DNA from: Burkholderiales bacterium
GTDB taxonomy: Bacteria > Pseudomonadota > Gammaproteobacteria > Burkholderiales > Burkholderiaceae_C
Length of the DNA stretch: 55,046 bases
Reading direction: 5' to 3'
Assembly: GCA_016191995.1 (NCBI GenBank)
Contig: JACPVA010000178.1
Location: 1-55,046, forward strand
This document shows, piece by piece, positions 46,111 to 55,011 of the stretch (position 1 is the stretch's first letter; each line of letters starts with the position of its first letter). Below the pieces are notes generated by a model. The model saw only the letters and a program-made list of their open reading frames with translations. It did not search any database and had not been told where the DNA came from. Both the position numbers and the translations under genes were made by a program.

Positions 46111-48192
46111 TCAGAAGCTCAGCGGATCGACATCCACCGCCCAGCGCAGCAGGCCGCTGAACGACGCCTTGTCGGCGGCGCGCAGCGCGTGCAGCTGCGC
46201 GAGCCACTCGCCGAGCCACTGCTGCAGCGCGCCGCGCGACGGCGACTCGACCAGGAGCTGCATGCGCTCCACTCCGGCCACGCGCGCCACGCTCGTCGGC
46301 ACCGGCGCGTAGCGCGTGATCGCCGCCGGCGCCGGCAGCGCGGCAGCGGCGTCGAGGAAGGCCTTCGCGACCGCGGCCGACTTCGCCTCGGCGCGCAGCA
46401 GCGCCAGGTGGACGAAGGGCGGCAGCCCGAGCGCGCGCCGCTCGGCGAGCTGCTCGGCAGCGAAGGCGGCGAAGTCGTGCCGCGCCAGCGCGGCCAGCAG
46501 CGGGTGAGCCGGGTGCCAGGTCTGGATCCACATCTCGCCGGCGGCGGACTGCGCGGCGTCGCGGCCGGCGCGGCCTGCGGCCTGCATCAGCAGCGCGAAC
46601 AGCCGCTCCGGGGCGCGGAAGTCGCTCGCGAACAGCGCGCCGTCGGGGTTGACTGCCGCCACCAGCGTCATGCGGCGGAAGTCGTGCCCCTTGGCGACCA
46701 TCTGCGTGCCGACCAGCACGTCGACCTCGCCCGCGTGCACCGCCGCCAGCCGCGCCTGCAGCGCCCCCTTGGCGCGCGTCGTGTCGGCGTCGATGCGGCC
46801 GATGCGGGCGCCGGGCAGCAGCGCGCCGATCTGCTCCTCGAGTTTCTCGGTGCCGCGGCCGATCGGCGCGATGTCGGGGTTGCCGCAGTCCGGGCAGGCG
46901 CGCGGCACGCGCTCGGCCAGGCCGCAGTGGTGGCAGCGCAGCGTGCGATCGGCCTTGTGGAAGACGCGCCACGCGCTGCAGTGCGGGCAGCCGCTCTTCC
47001 AGCCGCAGGCGCCGCAGTGCAGCACCGGCGCATAGCCGCGCCGGTTCAGCAGCAGCAGCGACTGCTCGCCGCGCGCGAGGCGCGACTCGATCGCCTCCAG
47101 CAGCGCCGGCGCCAGCGCAGGCGCGGCCTGGCCGCGCGTGCGCGGCAGCCGGTTCATGTCGACGACACGCACCGCCGGCAGCGCACCGCCGCCGACGCGC
47201 GCGGCCAGCGTCAGGCGCCGGTAGCGCCCTTGCTCGGCGCGCTGCCAGGTCTCGAGCGACGGCGTCGCCGACCCGAGGATCACCGGCACGCCCTCCAGCC
47301 GGCCGCGGTAGACGGCCAGGTCGCGCGCCGAGTAGCGCGCCCCTTCCTGCTGCTTGAACGAAGAGTCGTGCTCCTCGTCGACGACGATCAGCCCGAGGCT
47401 GGGCAGCGGCGCGAAGACCGCCATGCGCGTCCCCAGCACCAGCTCGGCGCGGCCGGCCAGCGCCAGCAGCCAATGACGCAGCCGCTGCGCCGGGGTCAGC
47501 CGGCTGTGCAGGCTGACCAGCATGCGGCCGGGGAATCGCGCCGCGAAGCGCGCCTCCAGCTGCGGCGTCAGGTTGATCTCCGGCACCAGTACCAGAGCCT
47601 GGCGGCCGGCCGCCAGCGCCTGCTCCGCCGCGCGCAGGTAGACCTCGGTCTTGCCCGAGCCGGTGACGCCGTGCAGCAGCACGGTGCCCGCCCGCAGCCC
47701 GGCCAGCACCGCGAGTGCGGCGTCCTGCTCGGCGGTCAGCGGCGGCGGCTCGGCTGCGCCCTGGCCATCGACCTGAGGTACGGCGGCCAGCCGTCCGAGC
47801 CGGCGCGCGAGCTGCCCGGCGTCGAGCCGTCGCAGCTCGGGTGGCAGCACCGACAAGGCCAGCTCGCCGACCCCTCGCTGATAGTAAGTGGCCGCAAACT
47901 TCAGCAGTTCGAGCCAAGCCGCGGGCAAGGGCGGGATCGAGTCCAGCACCTGCAGCAGCGGGCGCAGACCTTGCACCGGCGCTGCCTCGTCGCCCGGCCC
48001 CCAGACGATGCCCGTCACGGTGCGCCGCCCGAGCGGCACCCTCAGCAGCGTGCCGGCGGGCAGCGGGCGTGGGGCCAGATAGTCCAGCAGGCCGCCGATA
48101 GCGCTGTGCTGCGGCGTCTCGACCGCCACCTGCAGCCGCGTCGGCCGCCCGTCAGTTGCGTGAACTATCTCCGAACTGGCTGAAGAAGACAC
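46111..48192 (-). CDS. priA: Primosomal replication protein N' (PriA helicase)
   Basis: A 693-residue protein from a GTG at 48192. The frame is open to 48294, but that extra part is AT-richer and unlike PriA. Walker A is GVTGSGKTEVY, the helicase box VDEEHDSSFKQQEG, then GSATPSLE and the zinc-binding cysteine cluster (CGACG, CPHC, CHHCG, CPDCG), and VLVGTQMVAKGHDF for motif V. PriA restarts stalled forks. No Shine-Dalgarno is obvious at the chosen start. It is convergent with smg. Confidence 0.93.
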   Translation of the reverse strand: MSSSASSEIVHATDGRPTRLQVAVETPQHSAIGGLLDYLAPRPLPAGTLLRVPLGRRTVTGIVWGPGDEAAPVQGLRPLLQVLDSIPPLPAAWLELLKFAATYYQRGVGELALSVLPPELRRLDAGQLARRLGRLAAVPQVDGQGAAEPPPLTAEQDAALAVLAGLRAGTVLLHGVTGSGKTEVYLRAAEQALAAGRQALVLVPEINLTPQLEARFAARFPGRMLVSLHSRLTPAQRLRHWLLALAGRAELVLGTRMAVFAPLPSLGLIVVDEEHDSSFKQQEGARYSARDLAVYRGRLEGVPVILGSATPSLETWQRAEQGRYRRLTLAARVGGGALPAVRVVDMNRLPRTRGQAAPALAPALLEAIESRLARGEQSLLLLNRRGYAPVLHCGACGWKSGCPHCSAWRVFHKADRTLRCHHCGLAERVPRACPDCGNPDIAPIGRGTEKLEEQIGALLPGARIGRIDADTTRAKGALQARLAAVHAGEVDVLVGTQMVAKGHDFRRMTLVAAVNPDGALFASDFRAPERLFALLMQAAGRAGRDAAQSAAGEMWIQTWHPAHPLLAALARHDFAAFAAEQLAERRALGLPPFVHLALLRAEAKSAAVAKAFLDAAAALPAPAAITRYAPVPTSVARVAGVERMQLLVESPSRGALQQWLGEWLAQLHALRAADKASFSGLLRWAVDVDPLSF

Positions 48193-48441
48193 CGTAAACC
48201 GATGATTCAGAAAGACTTTCCAGTTACCCACCCAGGCTGTGGACAACTTTGTGGGCAAGCCGCGCGCGGGCACGCCAAGTGCTTGATTCGACATCGCCCG
48301 GGGCCCCCTGCCTCATTCGGCAGCAGCCCGACAATCCCAATAAAATCATCGACTTGCACCGCAACGCCAGGGCCCGCGGGGGAGGCGGCGAGTCATGCCG
48401 CGTCGCAGCACGAAATATGGGGATAAGTCAAGCCTGAGCGC

Positions 48442-49581
48442 TCACTCACGCGCTCGCCCAGCAGCGGCGCCGCGCAGCCGGCGCGAGTGGGTGTGCACCG
48501 CCTCGACGAGTGCGCCCACATGCTCGGGTGGGGTGAGCTGGTGGATGCCGTGGCCGAGGTTGAAGATATGCCCGTCCCAGGCGCCATCGGCACGCTGCGG
48601 CGGCCCGAAGCGGTCGAGCACCGCCTGCGCCTCGCGCGCGACCGCCTCGGGCGGCGCGAACAGCACCGCCGGATCCAGGTTGCCCTGCAGCGCGACGCGG
48701 TTGCCGACGGCAGCGCGCGCGCGGCCGAGGTCGACCGTCCAGTCCAGCCCGACGACGTCGGCGCCGCAGCCGGCGATCTCGTCCAGCCACGGCCCGCCGC
48801 CCTTGGTGAAGACGATCACCGGCACCCGCTGGCCATCCTTCTCGCGCTGCAGCGCCTGCACGACACGGCGCGTATAGGCCAGGCTGAAACTCTGGAAGGC
48901 GCCATCGGCGAGCACGCCGCCCCAGGAGTCGAAGATCATCGCCGCCTGCGCGCCGGCGTCGATCTGCGCGTTCAGGTAGGCCGCCACCGCCTGCGCGACC
49001 ACGTCCAGCATGCGGTGCATCAGGTCCGGCCGCGCGTACAGCATCGTCTTGACGAGCCGGTAGTCGTCCGAGCCGCCGCCCTCGACCATGTAGCAGGCCA
49101 GCGTCCACGGGCTGCCGGAAAACCCGATCAGCGGCACGCGCGCGACGCGCCGGCCGCCGGCGTCGGTCGTCACGAGCGCGCGCCGGATCGACGCCACGGC
49201 GTCGAAGACATAGCGCAGCGCGGCCAGGTCGGGAACGCGCAGCGCCGCCACCGCGGCCTCGTCGCGCACCGGGTGCGCGAAGCGCGGCCCCTCGCCGGTG
49301 CTGAAGCTCAGCCCCAGACCCATCGCGTCGGGAACGGTCAGGATGTCGGAGAACAGGATCGCGGCGTCCAGCGGCCAGAGCTCGAGCGGTTGCAGCGTGA
49401 CCTCGGTGGCGAAGTCGGGGCTGGTCGCCAGCCCCATGAAGCTGCCGGCGCGCGCGCGCGTGGCCCGGTATTCGGGCAGGTAGCGCCCGGCCTGCCGCAT
49501 GAGCCAGATCGGGGTGTGGCCGGTCGGCTGGCGCAGGCAGGCGCGCAGAAAGGAATCGTTGGCAAGCGGCAGCGCGGTCAT
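48442..49581 (-). CDS. hemE: Uroporphyrinogen decarboxylase
   Basis: A 379-residue HemE starting at ATG 49581. [19 protein letters not shown] near the start is the signature 1 block, the catalytic Asp lies in [31 protein letters not shown] is signature 2, and [15 protein letters not shown] ends the active-site set. It decarboxylates uroporphyrinogen III to coproporphyrinogen III. It is the third haem gene in the window. priA follows on the same strand. Confidence 0.96.
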   Translation of the reverse strand: MTALPLANDSFLRACLRQPTGHTPIWLMRQAGRYLPEYRATRARAGSFMGLATSPDFATEVTLQPLELWPLDAAILFSDILTVPDAMGLGLSFSTGEGPRFAHPVRDEAAVAALRVPDLAALRYVFDAVASIRRALVTTDAGGRRVARVPLIGFSGSPWTLACYMVEGGGSDDYRLVKTMLYARPDLMHRMLDVVAQAVAAYLNAQIDAGAQAAMIFDSWGGVLADGAFQSFSLAYTRRVVQALQREKDGQRVPVIVFTKGGGPWLDEIAGCGADVVGLDWTVDLGRARAAVGNRVALQGNLDPAVLFAPPEAVAREAQAVLDRFGPPQRADGAWDGHIFNLGHGIHQLTPPEHVGALVEAVHTHSRRLRGAAAGRARE

Positions 49582-49726
49582 CGATCGATTATCGGCCGCG
49601 GCCCGGCACGGCCCCGCCGCACGCGTTGCGGCCGCCGCGGCGGTGCGCGCCGCACGCGATACAGTCCGCGCTGTCGACAACGATCGCGCCCCGAGCGTCG
49701 GCGGCGCCGACCCCAAGGAGGACACG

Positions 49727-50335
49727 ATGACCCCGACCCTCGCCCGCTGGCAGCGCCTGCTGCTGGCGCTCGGCCTGGCCGCGCTGCTGGCAGGCTGCGG
49801 CTACAACGACTTCCAGCGCCTGGACGAGCAGGTCAAGTCGAGCTGGGCCGAGGTGCTGAACCAGTACCAGCGCCGCGCCGACCTGATCCCGAATATCGTC
49901 GCCACCGTCAAGGGCGAGGCCGACTTCGAGCAGACGACGCTGACGCGCGTGATCGAGGCGCGCGCCAAGGCGACCAGCATCCAGGCCACACCCGAGCTGA
50001 TCAACGACCCGCAGGCCTTCGAGCGCTTCCAGGCGGCGCAGGGCGAACTCTCCAGCGCGCTGTCGCGGCTGATGGTGGTCGTCGAGCAATATCCGAACCT
50101 GAAGGCCAACCAGGCCTTCCAGGACCTGCGCGTGCAGCTCGAAGGCAGCGAGAACCGGATCACGGTGGCGCGCAACAAGTACATCGGCGCCGTCCAGGCC
50201 TACAACGTGCTGCGGCGCGAGTTCCCGACCAACCTGACGGCGATGGTCTTCGGCTACGAGGTCAAGCCGACCTTCAGCGTCGCCAACGAGGCCGAGATCT
50301 CGGCGCCGCCGAAGGTCGACTTCGGCACCAAGTAG
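49727..50335 (+). CDS. LemA family lipoprotein
   Basis: A 202-residue protein with an AAGGAGGA ribosome site just before ATG 49727. A signal with lipobox LLAGC (Cys24) is followed by the LemA helical bundle: [25 protein letters not shown], read as two parts, and [18 protein letters not shown]. LemA proteins are extracytoplasmic and usually occur, as here, beside TPM-domain genes. The role is unknown; envelope stress has been suggested for some relatives. Confidence 0.93.
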   Translation: MTPTLARWQRLLLALGLAALLAGCGYNDFQRLDEQVKSSWAEVLNQYQRRADLIPNIVATVKGEADFEQTTLTRVIEARAKATSIQATPELINDPQAFERFQAAQGELSSALSRLMVVVEQYPNLKANQAFQDLRVQLEGSENRITVARNKYIGAVQAYNVLRREFPTNLTAMVFGYEVKPTFSVANEAEISAPPKVDFGTK

Positions 50336-50342
50336 GCGCGCG

Positions 50343-51266
50343 GTGCGGGACCGGGTGGCGACGCGGGCGTGGCCGGCGGTCTGGCTGCTGCTGGCGCTGC
50401 TGGCCTGGCTGCCCGCCGTGCCGGCGGCGCGGGCGCAGCCGCTGCAGCCGGTGCCGGAGCTCGTCGCACGCGTGATCGACCGCACCGGCACGCTGCCACC
50501 CGACCGCATCGCCGCGCTCGAGGCCAAGCTCGCCGCCTTCGAGGCCGAGGCCGGGCCGCAGATCGTCGTGCTGATGGTCGCCAACACTGCGCCCGAGGAC
50601 ATCTTCAGCTACGCGAACCGTGTCGCCGACAGCTGGAAGATCGGCCGGCGCGAGGTCGGCGACGGGCTGCTCGTCGTCGTTGCCAAGGACGACCGGCGCG
50701 TCAATATCCAGGTCGCGCGCGCGCTCGAAGGCGCGGTGCCCGACCTCGCGGCGCGCCAGATCATCGACCGCGCGATCGTCCCCGCCTTTCGCGCCGGCGA
50801 CTATGCCGGCGGCCTCGACGCCGCGCTCGACCAGCTGATCGCCCGCATCCGCGGCGAGGACCTGCCGGCGCCGCAACGCCGCGGCGACGCCGGGCAGGGG
50901 GTGCAGGTCCAGGAACTGCTGATGTTCTTCTTCGTCGCCGTGCCGATCATCGGCGCCGTCTTCACCGGCGTGTTCGGGCGCAAGCTCGGCAGCGTCGTGA
51001 CCGCGGGGGCGGCGGGCGGCCTGGCGTGGTGGATCAGCGCCAGCATGCTGATCGGTGTCGGTGCGGCGCTGGCGGCGCTGATCCTGGTCGGCGTCTTCGG
51101 CCTCGGCAACGCACTGCAGCGCGCCGGCCGTGGCGGCAGGCACGGCGGCGGATTCGGCGGCGGGTTCGGCGGCGGCGGGTTCGGGGGCGGCGGCGGGGGC
51201 GGCGGCGGCTTCTCGTCCGGAGGCGGCGGCAGCTTCGGCGGCGGCGGCGCCTCGGGCAGCTGGTGA
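50343..51266 (+). CDS. TPM-domain (YgcG-like) membrane protein with Gly-rich tail
   Basis: A 307-residue protein from a GTG at 50343, 7 bp after lemA. A signal peptide is cut near ARAQ; the TPM domain spans about residues 35-170 (VIDRTGTLPPDRIAALEAKL, VADSWKIGRREVGDGLLVVVA). Two membrane helices follow (about 195-255). The last 45 residues are almost only Gly, Phe and Ser, ending in GASGSW, as in other YgcG-type proteins. Related to photosystem II repair factor TLP18.3; the bacterial role is unclear. Confidence 0.9.
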   Translation: MRDRVATRAWPAVWLLLALLAWLPAVPAARAQPLQPVPELVARVIDRTGTLPPDRIAALEAKLAAFEAEAGPQIVVLMVANTAPEDIFSYANRVADSWKIGRREVGDGLLVVVAKDDRRVNIQVARALEGAVPDLAARQIIDRAIVPAFRAGDYAGGLDAALDQLIARIRGEDLPAPQRRGDAGQGVQVQELLMFFFVAVPIIGAVFTGVFGRKLGSVVTAGAAGGLAWWISASMLIGVGAALAALILVGVFGLGNALQRAGRGGRHGGGFGGGFGGGGFGGGGGGGGGFSSGGGGSFGGGGASGSW

Positions 51267-51276
51267 GGATGGCGCG

Positions 51277-51783
51277 ATGAACCGCTGGTGGCGCCTGCTC
51301 GTGCACCGCTTCAGCGACGATCGCGACGTGCGGCGCGCAATCGGCGACGCGGGGCTGGCCCGGCTCGAAGCGCGCGTGCGCGCGAGCGAGCGCAGCCACG
51401 CCGGCGAGATCTGCATCAGCATCGAAGGCGGGCTGCCGCTGTCCTACGTCTGGCGCCGCCTGACCGCGCGCGACCGCGCCATCATGCTGTTCGGCAAGCT
51501 GCGCGTGTGGGACACCGAGGCCAACAACGGTGTCCTGATCTACCTGCTGCTGGCCGAGCGCGCGATCGAGGTCGTCGCCGACCGCGGCGTGGCGCGCCAT
51601 GTCGCGGTCGGCCATTGGGACGAGGTCGTGACGCACATGCGCGAGGCCTTCGCGGCCGGGCGCTTCGAGGACGGGCTGATGCAGGCGGTGGCCGAGGTCG
51701 AGGCGCTGCTCGTCGCGCATTACCCGTTGGCCGAGGGGCAGGCGAACCCGAACGAACTCGCCGACGCGGTCGATGTGAGGTGA
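51277..51783 (+). CDS. Second TPM-domain protein
   Basis: A 168-residue soluble protein. It has a TPM fold (ARVRASERSHAGEICISIEGG, then LIYLLLAERAIEVVADRGVA and EAFAAGRFEDGLMQAV) without a signal peptide or membrane helix, so it should be cytoplasmic or membrane-associated through partners. It starts 11 bases after the YgcG-like gene, completing a lemA-TPM-TPM operon typical of Burkholderiales. Confidence 0.88.
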   Translation: MNRWWRLLVHRFSDDRDVRRAIGDAGLARLEARVRASERSHAGEICISIEGGLPLSYVWRRLTARDRAIMLFGKLRVWDTEANNGVLIYLLLAERAIEVVADRGVARHVAVGHWDEVVTHMREAFAAGRFEDGLMQAVAEVEALLVAHYPLAEGQANPNELADAVDVR

Positions 51784-51796
51784 GAGGACCGCGTGC

Positions 51797-52939
51797 TCAC
51801 AGCCGGTGCGAGCGGTCGCCGGCCGAGAAGCCGACGGCGTCGAAGACCGCGCCCTTGGCCAGGCCGATGACCTTGAACAGCTCGCCCATCTCGTGCTCGT
51901 CGATCAGCCGCCGCGCTGCGGCGCGTGCCGGCAGGTCGGCCTCGGCCAGCAGCCCCGGCAAGCCGCAGTTGATCAGGAAGCGCGCCTGCGCGGTGTAGCC
52001 GAGCACTTCCATCCCGGCGTCCTGCGCAGCCAGCGCGATCGCGGTGAAGTCGACATGCGCGGTGATGTCCTTGTCGCCGACCTCCGCCAGCGGGTCGGCA
52101 TCCGCGCAGTGCGCGCGGTGGCACATCAGCGTGCCGGCGATGCGTTGCGGGTGGTAGTACTCGGACTCGGGGAATCCGTAGTCGACGAAGAACGCGGCAC
52201 CGCGGCCGAGCGTGGCCGCCAGGGTGCGGACGAAGGCCTGCGCCTGCGGGTGGATCTCGGTCACGGTGCCGGGCGCGAACGGGCCCGCGACCGGCGGCCG
52301 CAGCGCGGTCGGGCGATCGGACCAGGCGAAGCGCGGCGCGCCAGCCGCATCCGCCTCGGCGGCGAGCGCGACGCCGCGCTCGAACCAGGACGCACCGTCC
52401 CAGTGCAGCAGCTGCACCGGCATCGCGTCGAGCAGCTCGTTGCCGACGACGACACCGTCGATGCGCTCGGGCAGCGCCGAGACCCAGTGGACGCGATCGC
52501 CGAAGCGCGCCAGCCGTGCACGCTGGCGCGTCGCCAGCGCGCCCGAAAGGTCGACGATCAGGTAGCGCCGCACGCGCTCGCCCAGCGCCACCAGCAGCTG
52601 CTCGGCCAGCGCGCCGGTGCCGGCGCCGAACTCCCAGACCTCGTCGGTGCCGGTGGCGTCCAGCGCCTGCGCCAGCTGCACCGCCAGCGCGCGCCCGAAC
52701 AGCGGCGACAGCTCGGGCGCGGTGACGAAGTCGCTGCCCGCACCACCGCCCGCAGCGCCCGGCCCGTCCGCCGGCCAGCGCCCGATCTGCGTATCGCCGC
52801 GCGTGTAGTACCCGAGGCCCGGCTCGTAGAGCGCGATCGCCATGAAGCGGTCGAAGGGCAGCCAGCCGCCGGACTCGCCGATCGCCTCCTGAAGACGCTG
52901 CGCGAGCCGCTTCGGGGGGGGCGTGGGCTGCGCGCGCAT
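51797..52939 (-). CDS. MidA/NDUFAF7-like SAM-dependent methyltransferase
   Basis: A 380-residue COG1565 methyltransferase. LPFDRFMAIALYEPGLGYYTRG at the start (two adjoining blocks), SDFVTAPELSPLFGRALA, the SAM-binding EFGAGTGALAEQLL, GNELLDAMPVQ and FVDYGFPESEYYHPQR are all family marks. The eukaryotic relative methylates an arginine of complex I subunit NDUFS2. The bacterial target is not established. ATG 52939 starts the family N-terminus; the frame extends 26 codons further up. It is divergent from a CWC-domain gene. Confidence 0.88.
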   Translation of the reverse strand: MRAQPTPPPKRLAQRLQEAIGESGGWLPFDRFMAIALYEPGLGYYTRGDTQIGRWPADGPGAAGGGAGSDFVTAPELSPLFGRALAVQLAQALDATGTDEVWEFGAGTGALAEQLLVALGERVRRYLIVDLSGALATRQRARLARFGDRVHWVSALPERIDGVVVGNELLDAMPVQLLHWDGASWFERGVALAAEADAAGAPRFAWSDRPTALRPPVAGPFAPGTVTEIHPQAQAFVRTLAATLGRGAAFFVDYGFPESEYYHPQRIAGTLMCHRAHCADADPLAEVGDKDITAHVDFTAIALAAQDAGMEVLGYTAQARFLINCGLPGLLAEADLPARAAARRLIDEHEMGELFKVIGLAKGAVFDAVGFSAGDRSHRL

Positions 52940-53026
52940 GAGGGCCACGATTGTAGGAACGTGCCATGGGGCCGGGCGTAAGCTCCGGGTCCCGCGCGCC
53001 GTCGTGCGCCGCCGCAACCCTTGCCG

Positions 53027-53278
53027 ATGAACACCCGCCCGGCGTCGATCGACGCCACCCGCTGCCCGCTGTGCGGCGGCGACAACGCCTGCGCGATGGC
53101 TTCAGGCCACGCCGACCGGCCTTGCTGGTGCACCCAGCTGAGCTTCGATGCCGGACTGCTCGCGCGCGTCCCGGCGGACGCGAAAGGGGCGGCGTGCATC
53201 TGCCGGCGCTGTGCCGAGACGGCTGGGCGCTCGGAGGCCGGGGGCGGGGCGATGGCCGTGTCCCCACAGCCGCGCTGA
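53027..53278 (+). CDS. Cysteine-rich CWC family protein
   Basis: An 83-residue protein from ATG 53027. CPLCGGDNACAMA, CWC and CICRRC give seven cysteines in the pattern of the cysteine-rich CWC family, which is presumably metal-binding. The family has no known function. Its gene is divergent from the MidA-like methyltransferase gene, with 87 bp between the starts. The C-terminus past residue 67 is low-complexity. Confidence 0.85.
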   Translation: MNTRPASIDATRCPLCGGDNACAMASGHADRPCWCTQLSFDAGLLARVPADAKGAACICRRCAETAGRSEAGGGAMAVSPQPR

Positions 53279-53616
53279 TCGCTGCGTCCAGCGCCTCGTC
53301 TCAACGTCGCGGCCAAGCGGGGGCGAGTGCCGGCGCTTCGTCGACCGACGCCGACCAGGACATGCCGGGCCTGGCCGCGGCGACCCTGCACCATCCCGCC
53401 AGCAGGTCCGCGGCGCGACTCGCGCGGGTTTCAAGCGCCCTGCGAATCGCACTTGCATCTGGGAAAGACCCGGGGGCGGGCATCTGCGCAAGCGATGCGG
53501 CCCGAGGTCAGAGCGAACAACCGGCGAGCACGGGGGGACATCGTGCGCGGTCCTGATGGCTCATCCACGCCACCAGCTGGAGTCCGGCGCGCCGAAGCTC
53601 AGGGGACGGCTCTGCT
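53279..53616. other. 338-bp gap between convergent genes, no gene seen
   Basis: All frames here are short, Arg-rich or contain frame breaks, and none looks like a protein family. The base composition is somewhat less GC-biased than in the genes around. I see no terminator with a T tract. Confidence 0.5.
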
Positions 53617-54027
53617 TCAGGAGAACCAGCGGAGGAAAGCCGCCGCGGCGAGCGCGGTGGCCGCCAGCGCGGCGAGTGCGCGCCAGGAAAGCTTGCGCTG
53701 CACCTCGTTCCACCGCTCGGCGCGCGACTGCAGGCGCAGTGCGAGCGCGAGCCCCCCGGCGGCGCATGCAAGCTTGGTGACGAGCGCTGCGACGGCCACG
53801 CCGTGGATGTCGGGAAGCCGGCCGTAGTAGTAATAGCTGACCGCGCCAAGACCGGCACCGCTCGCGATCTGCACGGCCCAGCCCAGCGCGCCCAGCCGCG
53901 CCAGCCGCGTTTCGCGCTCGGACGGCAAGGGCGCGGCCCGCAACGCAAACACCGGGACACCCACGACCGCGACCCCACCGAAATTGTGGAGCACCTGGGT
54001 CAGCGCGTACGCCAGATTCTCCGGCAT
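53617..54027 (-). CDS. Small four-helix membrane protein of unknown function
   Basis: A 136-residue protein with about four hydrophobic segments: ALTQVLHNFGGVAVVGVPVF, ALGWAVQIASGAGLGAVSYYYYG, ALVTKLACAAGGLALAL and ALAALAATALAAAAFL. HNFGGVAVVG near the start holds a histidine inside the membrane region, but there is no recognised cofactor motif. It follows the secreted-protein gene on the same strand with only 3 bp between, so the two are co-transcribed. Confidence 0.78.
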   Translation of the reverse strand: MPENLAYALTQVLHNFGGVAVVGVPVFALRAAPLPSERETRLARLGALGWAVQIASGAGLGAVSYYYYGRLPDIHGVAVAALVTKLACAAGGLALALRLQSRAERWNEVQRKLSWRALAALAATALAAAAFLRWFS

Positions 54028-54030
54028 CGG

Positions 54031-54378
54031 TCACTCGACTTCGACCCTCACGCACTGCTCGACGCCGATCGGAACGTGGGCCTTGTTGACGACCTTGATG
54101 CAAACCGTACGCTGTCCCGGCAAGAGCGGCTGCAGGGCATGGCTGCCCTTCAGCTGCCGCAGGATGCCAACCTCCTTGCCGTCGACGTAGACATGGACAT
54201 GCTCGCCGCGAGGACCGGGTTCCACCTCGTAGATGAGCTCCGTGGGGTTCATCGCGTCGAGTCGGGCGCCTTCCGCGGGTGCAAGGATCCGCACATGGGC
54301 CGCGGCGGCAGGCACGGCCGCCAGCGCAAGGAAGAGCGCGAGCGGGCCGCCGCGCGAGACGTTCCGTAGCCAGCGCAT
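54031..54378 (-). CDS. Small secreted protein of unknown function
   Basis: A 115-residue protein with a signal peptide (LALFLALAAVPAAAA, cut before HVRIL). The mature part of about 88 residues looks like a single Ig-like beta sandwich: HVRILAPAEGARLDAMNPTE, VHVYVDGKEVGILRQLKGSHA, and two cysteines in TVCIKVV and EQCVRVEV that could pair. An N-terminal His after cleavage recalls copper-binding 'His-brace' or CopC-like proteins, but the other ligands are not evident. It is paired with the membrane protein gene. Confidence 0.75.
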   Translation of the reverse strand: MRWLRNVSRGGPLALFLALAAVPAAAAHVRILAPAEGARLDAMNPTELIYEVEPGPRGEHVHVYVDGKEVGILRQLKGSHALQPLLPGQRTVCIKVVNKAHVPIGVEQCVRVEVE

Positions 54379-54413
54379 GATCAGGTTCTCAGTCGGCTTG
54401 GGCAGTGTACGTT

Positions 54414-54827
54414 TCAGCGCCGCACTTGGGCAATAGCGTGGCGGACCGTTGCCTGGCCCGCCCCATGCGCCGCACCGCTGCGCGTCCGCCTGGCGCCGAC
54501 TTCCAGAGCCTGCGCGGGCTTGGGGCTGCCGATTCCGACGCGGCGAACCCGGGCACGACAGGCCCCGCAGTGCTCGGTGTCGGTGGCGGCCACGCTGCAT
54601 GAACGTGCGGGCGTCCTCGCCCGCCATCGGCTTGGGCTGCGGCATCGCCTGCAGGCGGCGCGCCAGCGAAGCGAAGAACTTGACCTCGTATCGCCTCGCG
54701 TGCGCACCGGGCCCTTCCGCCCAGGCGACGACAGGCGAAGCGCCTTCGCGTGCCGCACCAGGTCGCGTGCGAGCCCGACGAAGACCGTCGCCCAGGCCGC
54801 CAGCGCGATGCGGGCGAAGACCTCTCT
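54414..54827 (-). pseudogene. Possible decayed gene with two frame breaks
   Basis: Minus-strand coding-like pieces fall in different frames. First comes ARIALAAWATVFVGLARDLV (near 54810), then in another frame RYEVKFFASLARRLQAMPQP (near 54680), then in a third a cysteine motif DTEHCGACRARVRR (near 54575). A gene broken by two frameshifts would explain this; the Cys motif resembles the C-terminal tail of Rieske-type oxygenases of the pheophorbide oxygenase group, which is a weak guess. Sequencing error or chance remain possible. Confidence 0.3.
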
Positions 54828-54960
54828 TCAGTTATCCATGGCGCGACCGCGCCACCCGCGACGCATGAAACCAGCCCCGCCAAGCCCTTGCGCGGATCCG
54901 GCTTCGCCGGTCCGCAGCAAGCGCCCCCTCGGGGGGCAGCGAACGCAGTGAGCGTGGGGG
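54828..54960. repeat. 133-bp intergenic repeat, copy B (inverted relative to copy A)
   Basis: The reverse complement of this segment aligns without gaps to 26651-26783, with 11 differences by eye. It carries the same hairpin core. The distance between the copies is about 28 kb and they point in opposite directions. Confidence 0.9.
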
Positions 54961-54968
54961 TTTCATCT

Positions 54969-55011
54969 CAGTTGCTCCACCGCGCTTCGCGCGACCCGCG
55001 ACGCATGAAAC
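54969..55011. repeat. Partial tandem copy of the repeat's end
   Basis: CAGTT at 54969 and ACCCGCGACGCATGAAAC at 54994-55011 repeat the layout seen at 54829 and 54854-54871, with the same 20-base gap between the two blocks and an exact offset of 140 bases. After 55011 the sequence no longer matches, so this is a truncated second unit. Confidence 0.75.

Noticed and set aside
48238-48246. DnaA-box-like TGTGGACAA upstream of priA
   Set aside because: A single box with one mismatch, no cluster, no dnaA/dnaN nearby; probably chance.
48193-48294. N-terminal extension of PriA to 48294
   Set aside because: Composition is AT-richer than coding DNA here and the residues do not resemble the PriA N-terminus; GTG 48192 is better.
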